DNA of 64,000 nt, from positions 1,488,001-1,552,000 of the forward strand of contig NZ_CP017671.1 in NCBI RefSeq assembly GCF_001874625.1. Direction: 5' to 3'. Origin of the DNA: Providencia rettgeri. Its GTDB lineage: Bacteria > Pseudomonadota > Gammaproteobacteria > Enterobacterales > Enterobacteriaceae. Position 1 is the stretch's first letter; the number at the start of each line of letters is the position of its first letter. Of the stretch, positions 52,087-59,792 are shown one piece after another. A program made the position numbers and the translations under genes. The notes beneath the pieces were generated by a model. That model saw only the letters and a list, made by a program, of their open reading frames with translations, ran no database searches and was not told the DNA's origin.

Positions 52087-52640
52087 TGCGATATTTATTA
52101 TCAGTATTTGTTTTATTGTTGGCAGCGTGTAGTAGTACGCCAGAGAAAAAGTATTATCAATTGCCAATAAAAACTCCTCAGGAACAATCAGCGGCAGTGA
52201 TGGATAAAGGCCAAGTTTGGCTGCAGCGTATTATGTTGTCTGATGTATTAACTTCCAACGGTATTACTTACCAAACAACCGATGTGAGTTATACAAATGC
52301 GAGCACACATCTTTGGGCTAGCCCATTGGAACAACAGCTCGGGCAATCAATGGTGAGTGAATTATCCGCCGCATTACCGGATAAGCTAGTGTCTTTACAG
52401 CCATTACAGAATTCTCCAGATACACTGGATATCACTTTGACGGCATTTAATGGTCGATACGATGGAAAAGTGCTTATTCAAGGTTTTTGGACGCTTTCCC
52501 ATGGTGATAAAGTCATTCGTCGTAATTTTGATGTGCAGTTAGACCAACAACAAGATGGGTATCCGGACTTGGTTCGTACATTGTCACTAGGCTGGCAACA
52601 AGTTGCTGATAATATTGCTAAAGAAATTGCAAAGTATTAG
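52086..52640 (+). CDS. pqiC: PqiC outer-membrane lipoprotein
   Basis: Lipoprotein (YmbA) that docks the PqiB needle at the outer membrane. The signal MRYLLSVFVLLLAACSS has a lipobox LAAC with the acylated Cys at residue 15. No Asp at +2, so outer-membrane sorting is expected. The 184 residues (E. coli 187) form an ABC-type auxiliary (DUF330) domain. It closes the pqiABC operon and a terminator follows. Confidence 0.94.
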   Translation: MRYLLSVFVLLLAACSSTPEKKYYQLPIKTPQEQSAAVMDKGQVWLQRIMLSDVLTSNGITYQTTDVSYTNASTHLWASPLEQQLGQSMVSELSAALPDKLVSLQPLQNSPDTLDITLTAFNGRYDGKVLIQGFWTLSHGDKVIRRNFDVQLDQQQDGYPDLVRTLSLGWQQVADNIAKEIAKY

Positions 52641-52662
52641 TTATTACCTAGTTAACTAATTA

Positions 52663-52717
52663 AATACACCTCAGATATATATGGTAAATATAAATTTCTG
52701 AGGTGTATTTTTTTTAT
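52663..52717 (+). terminator. terminator of pqiABC
   Basis: AAATACACCTCAGA / TCTGAGGTGTATTTTTTTT long stem with a run of eight T. Confidence 0.9.
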
Positions 52718-52992
52718 CTTCAATAAGTAAATATATTTAATAAACTTATATGTAGTTAATAATAGTCACTTTATATGCTCTAATGTCATGATAAATAAAG
52801 TAAAATATTTCATAGTAAAATCAAATGATTATATTAATTGCCATATCTAAGTCACATTTATGCTATTTATGACAAATATATGAAAATCTTTACTTGATTT
52901 TCTTATCTGTGGGCGTTATTTCTATAAGGTACCTATTAATAAATAGTAGGTGCTGTTTTCTTTTCCATTTTTAATGATGAGGGAAGTAAGGC
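52718..52992 (+). other. rmf upstream region
   Basis: Very AT-rich 275 bases (about 350 from the pqiC stop). No ORF. A TATAAG hexamer near 52925 could be a -10 for rmf but no well-spaced -35 was found. GAGGGAAGTAAGG precedes the rmf ATG as ribosome site. Confidence 0.35.
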
Positions 52993-53163
52993 ATGAAAAG
53001 ACAGAAGCGAGATCGTTTAGAAAGAGCTTTATCAAGAGGTTATCAAGCAGGTTTAGCAGGGCGTTCTAAAGAGCTCTGCCCATATCAAGCAGTAGATGCT
53101 CGTTCGCATTGGCTAGGTGGTTGGCGAAAGGCGATGGAGGATCGAACCGTAGCGGTTGTGTAA
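52993..53163 (+). CDS. rmf: ribosome modulation factor
   Basis: 56-residue stationary-phase protein that dimerises 70S ribosomes into 100S hibernating particles. The sequence begins MKRQKRDRLERALSRGYQAG and continues GRSKELCPY, matching E. coli Rmf (55 residues) closely; it is strongly basic. Location between pqiC and fabA is conserved. Too short for many gene callers. Confidence 0.97.
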   Translation: MKRQKRDRLERALSRGYQAGLAGRSKELCPYQAVDARSHWLGGWRKAMEDRTVAVV

Positions 53164-53251
53164 TCCAGAATTTATCTCATTTTTAAGGTTAAATAACCTG
53201 TCACTTTTTTATATTTAGGGTTTTTAACTTAAAGATACTAATCAATTTAAG

Positions 53252-53273
53252 AACCTCCGCCATTGCGGAGGTT
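53252..53273. terminator. hairpin between convergent rmf and fabA
   Basis: Perfect 9-base GC-rich stem AACCTCCGC / GCGGAGGTT with a four-base loop between convergent gene ends. T runs are short on both strands, but the position suggests a shared terminator. Confidence 0.6.
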
Positions 53274-53308
53274 TGCATTAATTAGCTCATAGCTTAGGCT
53301 TCTAAAAA

Positions 53309-53827
53309 TTAGAATGCGCTTGTATCTTTGAATAAGCCAACTTTTAAATCCGTTGCGGTATAAATTGATTTACCATCAACTAAAACTTCACCATCTGCTA
53401 GCCCCATGATCAGCTTACGGTTAATTACACGTTTAAAGCTAATACGGTAAGTGACTTTTTTTGCAGTAGGTAGGACTTGGCCAGTAAATTTTACTTCGCC
53501 AACACCTAATGCACGGCCTCTACCTTCACCGCCAAGCCAGCCCAGATAGAAACCAACTAATTGCCACATTGCATCAAGCCCTAAGCAGCCTGGCATGACA
53601 GGATCATTGACAAAGTGGCAATCAAAGAACCAAAGGTCTGGATTGATATCCAGCTCAGCTTCAACATAGCCTTTATTATATGTACCACCGTCTTCAGTCA
53701 TGCTGACGATACGATCCATCATCAACATGTTTCCTGATGGGAGTGGAGGACCATTTTCCCCAAATAACTCGCCTTTTCCAGAAGCAATTAAATCATCTTT
53801 TGTGTAGGATCCGCGTTTCTCAACCAT
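53309..53827 (-). CDS. fabA: 3-hydroxydecanoyl-ACP dehydratase/isomerase FabA
   Basis: Dehydrates 3-hydroxydecanoyl-ACP and isomerises trans-2 to cis-3-decenoyl-ACP, the branch point to unsaturated fatty acids. The 172 residues equal E. coli FabA. Active-site His lies in [18 protein letters not shown] (about residue 71) and Asp in LGLDAMWQL (about 85). The promoter carries FadR and FabR-type sites (entered separately). Confidence 0.98.
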   Translation of the reverse strand: MVEKRGSYTKDDLIASGKGELFGENGPPLPSGNMLMMDRIVSMTEDGGTYNKGYVEAELDINPDLWFFDCHFVNDPVMPGCLGLDAMWQLVGFYLGWLGGEGRGRALGVGEVKFTGQVLPTAKKVTYRISFKRVINRKLIMGLADGEVLVDGKSIYTATDLKVGLFKDTSAF

Positions 53828-53862
53828 GTTCTTCAGATAGCCTTTATTAAATGTAGGGGCAC

Positions 53863-53900
53863 AGGATAGCTTACACTTGTACGCTGAACAACTCCGATCT
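53863..53900 (-). promoter_or_regulatory. fabA promoter with FadR and FabR boxes
   Basis: Read on the minus strand, -35 TTGTTC (53886-53891) and -10 TATCCT are exactly 17 bases apart. The spacer is AGCGTACAAGTGTAAGCT (53868-53885), a near-palindrome matching the FabR operator. AGATCGGAGTTGTTCAGC (53883-53900) overlaps the -35 and resembles the E. coli fabA FadR activator site. This implies activation by FadR and repression by FabR. Confidence 0.7.
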
Positions 53901-53923
53901 GCTATTTTTTACGCAATCTTTAC

Positions 53924-55660
53924 TTAACTCATCCATTTTAAGAACCAAGGAAGCCTTGCTTTATCCGGTGCGTTTGCTTGGTTAATACGCTCTTGAATTA
54001 AAGCTAACAGGTGTACGTTTTCTTCTTCAGCTTGCTGCTCAAAGTAAGGTTGCTTGGTCAATAATGTAATAGCTTGAGCGACATGTTCAACAGGCCAAAT
54101 GTGGAATTGCCCTTCTTGTACCGCGCTAACGACTTCAGCTTTAGTGCATAAATGACGGATATTCGCCATTGGAATAATAACACCTTGCTCACCGGTTAAG
54201 CCCCGTTTGGCACAAATATCAAAGAAGCCTTCAATTTTTTCATTGACGCCACCAATCGGCTGGACGTAGCCAAATTGGTCAACTGCACCTGTAATAGCAA
54301 TTTGTTGATCAATTGGTTGTAATGATAAAGCACTAATTAACGCACATAGCTCAGCCAGTGAGGCGCTATCACCATCAACCTCACCGTAGGATTGCTCAAA
54401 GACAATTGAGGCTGAGAAGGGCTGTGGTTGCTCTAATTTAAGCTCATAGTTTAAATAGGCTTGCATAATCATCATACCTTTTGCATGAATATTGCCACCT
54501 AATTCAGCTTTACGTTCTACGTCGGTAAATTCCCCATCACCTAGATGAGCCACACAAGTGATACGTGAGGGTTCTCCAATCGCTTCAGGGTGACCAGGGT
54601 ATTGTAAAACGGATAACCCATTCACTTGCCCAATGACTTCCCCTTCAGTTTTAACGAAGATTTGCTCTTGCAAAATATCATCTTGCGTTCTTTCCATGAG
54701 GAAGTTGTGGCGCCATAGGCGGTTTTCGACCGCTTGATTAAATGAATTTTGAGTTAATAAGTTATTTTCTTGGTAATGAACCGCGTCCATTAAGCGCCTT
54801 GTAAGCCATGGAATATCAAGGGGAAGAGTAAATTTATCTTCACAATAGCGGGTTGCTTGATGAACCAAAGGTAACCAACCATCAACTGAGATATTTGGTA
54901 ATTTATTGGAATCAATGATGGATTTAATATAACGCATCCATAATGTTAATTGTTGTTCATCCTCAAAGAACATGACTGGCTCATATTCACCATAAATTGC
55001 ACTTTCAAATATTTCTGGTGAAGTATATTCAAACTCTTCTAAAGCAAGCCTATCACCAACAATAATAACTTTAAGTTCAAGAGGTTGTGGCTCGATTTCT
55101 ATAGGTAAAGGTTGACTATCAGAATAGGATAACCATTCTAATTGCCGACGAATAACCATATCTTTTAAGCGATTCCACATTAAAGGTTGGCTAATGAGTG
55201 CATTAGCTGCAATCACTAATATGCCCCCATTAAGCTGATGTAATAGGCCAGGGACAAGGGTCAAAGATGGGGTTACATGACCAAATAGTTGCTCTGGTTC
55301 TATCCAATTACGGTATGCAATCGCTGTGCGAGATGAAAAGCGGCTTTTAATGCCATGTTTCCATTGAAAGGAATGTTTATCTTCAGATAATTGGTAGTCG
55401 CCATCAATAGTGTTGATATCTACAAGCAATGGGCCAATTGCATTAGCGTAAGTGCTAAGGTATTCCTCACTTTCATCAGACTTGATAAACATAAAGCGTG
55501 TTTGGGCAAATTCATCGACAAAATGTTGTATTCCATCGGACAATCTAGGCTGAATGTCTGACAGTGTTGTTGGGGACAACGTTTCTGAGGATACAAGTTT
55601 CGTCTGGAATGACGATAAGTTAGGAATGAGGCCTTGCCATGTTAGTTCTTGACTGATCAC
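53924..55660 (-). CDS. lonH: Lon-like protease LonH (YcbZ)
   Basis: S16-family ATP-independent-looking Lon homologue; its cellular substrate is not established. GTG start at 55660; the N terminus QELTWQGLIPNLSSFQ aligns with E. coli YcbZ. The 578-residue protein has a degenerate ATPase-like N-terminal part without a canonical Walker A and a C-terminal Lon protease domain with the catalytic Ser in YGEVDGDSASLAEL and Lys in GGVNEKIEGFFDIC. It lies upstream of fabA on the same strand, as in E. coli. Confidence 0.94.
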   Translation of the reverse strand: MISQELTWQGLIPNLSSFQTKLVSSETLSPTTLSDIQPRLSDGIQHFVDEFAQTRFMFIKSDESEEYLSTYANAIGPLLVDINTIDGDYQLSEDKHSFQWKHGIKSRFSSRTAIAYRNWIEPEQLFGHVTPSLTLVPGLLHQLNGGILVIAANALISQPLMWNRLKDMVIRRQLEWLSYSDSQPLPIEIEPQPLELKVIIVGDRLALEEFEYTSPEIFESAIYGEYEPVMFFEDEQQLTLWMRYIKSIIDSNKLPNISVDGWLPLVHQATRYCEDKFTLPLDIPWLTRRLMDAVHYQENNLLTQNSFNQAVENRLWRHNFLMERTQDDILQEQIFVKTEGEVIGQVNGLSVLQYPGHPEAIGEPSRITCVAHLGDGEFTDVERKAELGGNIHAKGMMIMQAYLNYELKLEQPQPFSASIVFEQSYGEVDGDSASLAELCALISALSLQPIDQQIAITGAVDQFGYVQPIGGVNEKIEGFFDICAKRGLTGEQGVIIPMANIRHLCTKAEVVSAVQEGQFHIWPVEHVAQAITLLTKQPYFEQQAEEENVHLLALIQERINQANAPDKARLPWFLKWMS

Positions 55661-55867
55661 TATAATTATCTGCTATTAATAGGGTTATAAATAAAATGCC
55701 TGCCAATGAGCTGGGCGCATGTGCCTGAATTTGGTTTATTTAATAATTTGCCAAATAACATCGTTTGTTTTATAAACAATTTTCAGGCCTGTTAATTACC
55801 CAGTGGGCAAGCCTGCTATATTAGCCTTTGATAGGCAATCTTGCAGCAAGAATTGTTGAATTATTGA

Positions 55868-56044
55868 CTAGAATAACGAAAACATAAACACAATAGGTAA
55901 TGTCATTGGCCAAGTGAAACCAATTAATATGGCGCTAAGTAAGCGCATAAAACAATTAGGGTCTTTTGTGACGAGTAGGGTGAATAGCATAGCGCATACA
56001 CCGACAATCCCATAGATGACGAGTATATTTTCAAAAGTGGACAT
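55868..56044 (-). CDS. GhoT/OrtT-like small membrane toxin
   Basis: A 58-residue, two-helix membrane protein beginning MSTFENILVIYGIVGVCAML and ending in the signature RLLSAILIGFTWPMTLP then FSLF. That end is strikingly like E. coli GhoT and OrtT (57 residues, RLLSAFLVGITWPMSLP...LLFSLF), which damage the inner membrane and lower proton motive force. No GhoS-type antitoxin ORF is adjacent, so it resembles the orphan OrtT arrangement. No strong ribosome site is seen before the ATG. It lies 207 bases upstream of lonH on the same strand and divergent from matP. Confidence 0.8.
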   Translation of the reverse strand: MSTFENILVIYGIVGVCAMLFTLLVTKDPNCFMRLLSAILIGFTWPMTLPIVFMFSLF

Positions 56045-56217
56045 GCAGTTTTATTAATTTGTTAACAGATGGGGGCGGATTGTACACTATTTTTACAAAG
56101 ACAGGTTACTTTCTTTATTGCAGAAACGAATATTTCACTAAATCGAACGTCTGCTTGAGCATTTTGTTTATAATATTGCTAATATAAAGATAGGTTCGGT
56201 TTTCTTCAGGAAAAATT

Positions 56218-56685
56218 ATGAAATATCAGCAGCTTGAAAATCTTGAATGTGGCTGGAAATGGGAGTACCTCGTCAATAAAGCACGAGGTGGCGAAGCGAT
56301 TACCCGCTATATAGAACGAAGCGCAGAAAAAGAAGCGATAGATTTGCTGTTAAAAATGGAAAATAGACCGATTGATGTGCTCAAGTGGATTTCATTACAT
56401 ATGAATCCTGAGCTTGATAACCGAATGAAACAAAGCATTCGTGCAAGGCGTAAACGTCATTTCAATGCTGAGCACCCACATACTCGCAAAAAATCGATAG
56501 ATCTAACCTTTTCGGTTTGGCAGCGTCTGTCTAATTTAGCAGTAAAACGTAATAAAACACTTTCTGAAACGATTATCCAGTTGATCGAAGATGCTGAGCA
56601 TAAAGATAAATACGAGAGCCAAATGAGCTCATTGAAGCAGGATCTACAAGCGATTTTAGGGGCGTCGAAAGGAGATGGCAGCTAG
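56218..56685 (+). CDS. matP: Ter macrodomain organiser MatP
   Basis: Ribbon-helix-helix DNA-binding protein that binds matS sites, condenses the Ter region, links it to the divisome through ZapB, and displaces MukBEF. The 155 residues (E. coli 150) start [19 protein letters not shown], with the RHH part at [18 protein letters not shown] (about 99-116) and a C-terminal coiled coil. I found no matS consensus in the window. Confidence 0.97.
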   Translation: MKYQQLENLECGWKWEYLVNKARGGEAITRYIERSAEKEAIDLLLKMENRPIDVLKWISLHMNPELDNRMKQSIRARRKRHFNAEHPHTRKKSIDLTFSVWQRLSNLAVKRNKTLSETIIQLIEDAEHKDKYESQMSSLKQDLQAILGASKGDGS

Positions 56686-56805
56686 GCTATCTGAAAAGAT
56701 CTTTATGGTTGTTGTTCTTGCTATTAAGTGTAATGGGAAGCGAAAAGTAGATTAAACACTAAATAACAAACGGTCTATATTCGTTATATTAGTTTTTATA
56801 AGAAT

Positions 56806-56837
56806 AAAAAAAACCCCAATAATGATTGGGGTTTTTT
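56806..56837. terminator. bidirectional terminator between matP and ompA
   Basis: AAAAAACCCCAAT / ATTGGGGTTTTTT perfect stem with a four-base loop, flanked by A and T runs, between convergent matP and ompA. Confidence 0.95.
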
Positions 56838-56869
56838 GTTCAGTTCAAAATTCAAACTAGGGCTAAGAA

Positions 56870-57940
56870 TTAAGCGCCTGGTTGAGTTACAACTTCAGTT
56901 GTACCTTGAATTTCGATTTCAACGCGACGGTCTGGCGCTAAGCACTCGATCAGAGCTGCACGGCCTTTAACTGCGTCACATTTGTTACCAGTTACTGGAT
57001 CTTCTTTACCACGACCTTCAGCAGCGATTGCGCTTGCTGGAACGCCTTTAGATACTAAGTAGTCAACTACAGACTGAGCACGTTTTTGTGACAGTGGCAG
57101 GTTGTAGTTTTGTGAACCGATACGGTCAGTGAAACCAACTACCAGTACGCGACCTTGAGTTGGATCGATGCTGCTCAGTTCGTTATACAGTTCGTTCAGA
57201 GCTTGCTGACCTTCTGGTTTCAGGCTAGCTTTGTTGAAGTTAAACAGAACGTCTGAACGTAGTGTGAAACGTTTGTTTTCAACAACTGGAGCTGGCTCAA
57301 CAACTGGAGCTGGAGCAACAACTGGAGTATCTTCTTGACCAAAGCGGTATGCAACACCAACGCTCAGCATGCCGTTGTCTGGACGAGTACCGATATTGTC
57401 TTTATCACCTAAGTTGCTAACCCATTGGTAGTCTAAACGAGTTGCCCACTCTGGAGTGATTGCATACTCAAGACCCAATGCGTATACAGGTGCAACACCA
57501 GTATCAGTTTCTTTGAAGTGACCTTGAGTTTGGTTTGCTTTAGCTTCAGTACGGTAAACCATACCACCTAAGCGAGTGTAAACGTCTAAGTCATCCATGA
57601 TTGGATAGCTTAATTTGGTAGTTAATGAAACACCCATAGATTTCAGGTCACCGCTGTTACCAGCGCCTTTGTATTTCATTTTACCGAACCAGTCATAACC
57701 CAGTTCAAAACCCATATATTGGTTGTATTGGTAACCAGCATATGCACCTGCACCAATAGTATCACGATCGGTAGTTTTACCTACGTGTAAATCAGTCTCT
57801 GGTGAAGTGAATTTAGTGTCTTCATAGTGAGACCAACCTAATTTAGCACCGGTATACCAAGTGTTATCTTTTGGAGCTGCTTGTGCAACGGTTGCAAAAG
57901 CTGCTACTGCCACTGCTACTGCGATAGCTGTTTTTTTCAT
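56870..57940 (-). CDS. ompA: outer membrane protein A
   Basis: Abundant outer-membrane protein linking the membrane to peptidoglycan. Start at the ATG giving [21 protein letters not shown] (signal peptide), after GAGGCG as in E. coli; six upstream codons are rejected. The 356-residue precursor has an eight-strand barrel starting [15 protein letters not shown], a Pro/Ala/Val-rich hinge ([13 protein letters not shown]), and an OmpA-like peptidoglycan-binding domain ([34 protein letters not shown]). A Cys pair (NKCDAVK...IECLAP) near the C terminus is conserved. Confidence 0.98.
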   Translation of the reverse strand: MKKTAIAVAVAVAAFATVAQAAPKDNTWYTGAKLGWSHYEDTKFTSPETDLHVGKTTDRDTIGAGAYAGYQYNQYMGFELGYDWFGKMKYKGAGNSGDLKSMGVSLTTKLSYPIMDDLDVYTRLGGMVYRTEAKANQTQGHFKETDTGVAPVYALGLEYAITPEWATRLDYQWVSNLGDKDNIGTRPDNGMLSVGVAYRFGQEDTPVVAPAPVVEPAPVVENKRFTLRSDVLFNFNKASLKPEGQQALNELYNELSSIDPTQGRVLVVGFTDRIGSQNYNLPLSQKRAQSVVDYLVSKGVPASAIAAEGRGKEDPVTGNKCDAVKGRAALIECLAPDRRVEIEIQGTTEVVTQPGA

Positions 57941-58080
57941 TTTACGCCTCGTTATCATCCAATATTGGCTTGGCTTCGCTGAGCCTTATTATGTGCCATT
58001 GGTTCAATTTACTTGCTAGGTTTCGCTGACATTATCTACAAAAAAATAATAAAAGTAAAAAATAATGCCATAAGCTTAAC
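57941..58080 (-). promoter_or_regulatory. ompA 5' leader
   Basis: On the minus strand the leader ends TTGGATGATAACGAGGCG before the ATG, the same as the E. coli stretch that contains the ribosome site and is bound by MicA small RNA and Hfq. A GGCTCAGCGAAGCC hairpin lies just upstream, in keeping with the stabilising stem-loops of ompA mRNA. Confidence 0.6.
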
Positions 58081-58293
58081 AAGCTAAAGTCTACAACGAA
58101 CTTAAAAAGATACAAGTAGAGTGAGCAATAAACGTTAAAAAAAGTATTTTTTTAGTGTATAAATCAGGGAGATATGTATATTTTGTATTATGATTGTTTT
58201 TTGTCTATCTAATTGATCTGCAATACTTTTCATTTCACTTTAGAGATAAATATTTCTAAAGGTTAAATTTAGTAAGAAAATTCTTAATCTTGG
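58081..58293. other. ompA-sulA intergenic region
   Basis: About 210 AT-rich bases (353 from the ompA ATG to the sulA stop) that must hold the ompA promoter. I see no extra gene; AT tracts near 58130-58160 may act as an UP element. Confidence 0.35.
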
Positions 58294-58815
58294 CTAGTGA
58301 TAATGATTTGAGTGAATTTTTAGGTGGTTTGACTGTCCTGATTGCATACTTACCATATTATATGTTTTTTGTGGGCGCATAATAAAGCCAATAGAATGAC
58401 CTTCTTGAGCCGCATATTGTAAACGAACAAAATCTTGTTCGTTCAGTTCAGGCAACCAGCCTAAAACGACACTATAGTTACCACTTTTTAAGGCTTTTTC
58501 CATTGCATCTATGGTTGTTATGGTTTCCATGTGACTTAGTTGCATAACCTTATTCGTAGGGATGCCTGCTTGTTCTAACCAGTGTTTACTCAGTTTTTTA
58601 TTTGGGCTTAGCCAGAGCAACCAACGTGATTGAGCCCCAAACTGGCGGAGCATTGGAAGCAAAATATAGTCCATGATTGGATGTTTTTCATCGTAAACGA
58701 GTTCGCTCACCATACCTTGTTGTGTAGAGTTACTCGCAAGCTCAATGGATGGGATGGACTGTGCGTAATTATTAAGAGAATGTTCTGTTGTGTTGTTCCA
58801 AGAATAGATGCTCAT
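58294..58815 (-). CDS. sulA: SOS cell division inhibitor SulA
   Basis: SOS-induced inhibitor that sequesters FtsZ monomers and is degraded by Lon through its C terminus. The ATG giving MSIYSWNNTTEHS follows GAGG and lies 23 bases from a perfect LexA box, so the 47 further upstream codons are rejected. Product is 173 residues (E. coli 169). Conserved parts are SRWLLWLSPNKKLSKHWL, KALKSGNYSVVLGWLPEL and the C-terminal KIHSNHYH Lon degron. Confidence 0.95.
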   Translation of the reverse strand: MSIYSWNNTTEHSLNNYAQSIPSIELASNSTQQGMVSELVYDEKHPIMDYILLPMLRQFGAQSRWLLWLSPNKKLSKHWLEQAGIPTNKVMQLSHMETITTIDAMEKALKSGNYSVVLGWLPELNEQDFVRLQYAAQEGHSIGFIMRPQKTYNMVSMQSGQSNHLKIHSNHYH

Positions 58816-58837
58816 AATTATTAACCTCGTTACAATG

Positions 58838-58853
58838 CTGTATGAACATACAG
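58838..58853. promoter_or_regulatory. LexA operator (SOS box) of sulA
   Basis: CTGTATGAACATACAG matches the LexA consensus CTGT-N8-ACAG exactly and is a near-perfect palindrome. It lies 23 bases upstream of the sulA start, where E. coli has its SOS box. Confidence 0.95.
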
Positions 58854-59051
58854 TAACTGTATATTTATCCAATATCAAGCCTATTTTTTCAAAGCGCTTC
58901 GCAACTTTGTTGTTTTCCGCTGCATTCTTCTTGGCATTTTTTATTGAAACTCTCAAAATTAGCTAGGTGTAATTGTTTGTAAAGCAAGAAATTATAAAAT
59001 TGATTCTCTCAAGGATAAAAATGAAACATACCCAAAAAGGAGTTAAGGTAT

Positions 59052-59666
59052 ATGTTATTAGAAGAAGAAAAATTTTTTAATTTATCTCGTTTGTTAGGTC
59101 AATTCGGAGAGTTAAAGCGTAAAAATCACTTCGGCGGTTTTTGCCTATTAGTTGATAATGCCATTGTAGGGTTAGTGCTGGATGGGAAATATTATTTACG
59201 AGGGTGTCTAGTAGCTAGAAGCCATTTTGAGGCTTCAGGGCTTAATCGGCTTGTTTATAGTAAGAAAGGCATACCTTTGGAAATGCGATATTACCAACTT
59301 CCTGAACAAATTTGGGGCGATGAAGTCTTGTGTCTCCAATATATTGAACTCGCTTATCGTTCTGCAATTGAAGAATTAAAACAAAAACAGTCCATCACAA
59401 TGCGTATCAAAGATTTGCCAAATATGAATATGTCAGTTGAGAGGGCATTGGGGAAAATTGGAATTTCTCATGTAGATGATTTACGTACGATGGGCGCAAA
59501 AGCGTGTTTTATCAAACTTAAGCAACATGGGCGGCATGACCCGAGTATTAAATTATTAATTGGCCTAGCAGCGGCAATAGAAGGCTGTCATAGTGCTGTA
59601 TTGCCAAAGAATACTAAGCAAGAATTGATTACTTGGTATAACAGTTTTGAACTCGCATCGAGGTGA
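59052..59666 (+). CDS. sxy: Sxy/TfoX family competence coactivator
   Basis: Sxy works with CRP at CRP-S promoters to switch on DNA-uptake genes. The 204-residue product (E. coli Sxy 209) has the N-terminal TfoX domain (KRKNHFGGFCLLVDNAIVGL, YYLRG) and the C-terminal TfoX domain (MRIKDLPNMNMSVERALGKI, LRTMGAKACFIKL). AGGAG lies about 10 bases before the ATG. Divergent from sulA, convergent with yccS, as in E. coli. Confidence 0.92.
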   Translation: MLLEEEKFFNLSRLLGQFGELKRKNHFGGFCLLVDNAIVGLVLDGKYYLRGCLVARSHFEASGLNRLVYSKKGIPLEMRYYQLPEQIWGDEVLCLQYIELAYRSAIEELKQKQSITMRIKDLPNMNMSVERALGKIGISHVDDLRTMGAKACFIKLKQHGRHDPSIKLLIGLAAAIEGCHSAVLPKNTKQELITWYNSFELASR

Positions 59667-59739
59667 TTGCCTAATATAAATCAAAGGAAACTTATAGCAG
59701 GCTACCTCAAAACCAGACAATACTAATATGAGAAGAATA

Positions 59740-59778
59740 AGCGGGTAGAAAGGATATTTATATATTTTAATACCCGCT
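59740..59778. terminator. possible terminator between convergent sxy and yccS
   Basis: AGCGGGTA / TACCCGCT stem with a long AT-rich loop that is itself able to pair partly. Tails are T-rich but not pure T runs. Confidence 0.45.
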
Positions 59779-59792
59779 CATCGGTATGTTTA

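Noticed and set aside
58816..58956. 47-residue N-terminal extension of SulA
   Set aside because: It would be translated through the LexA operator and the promoter region.
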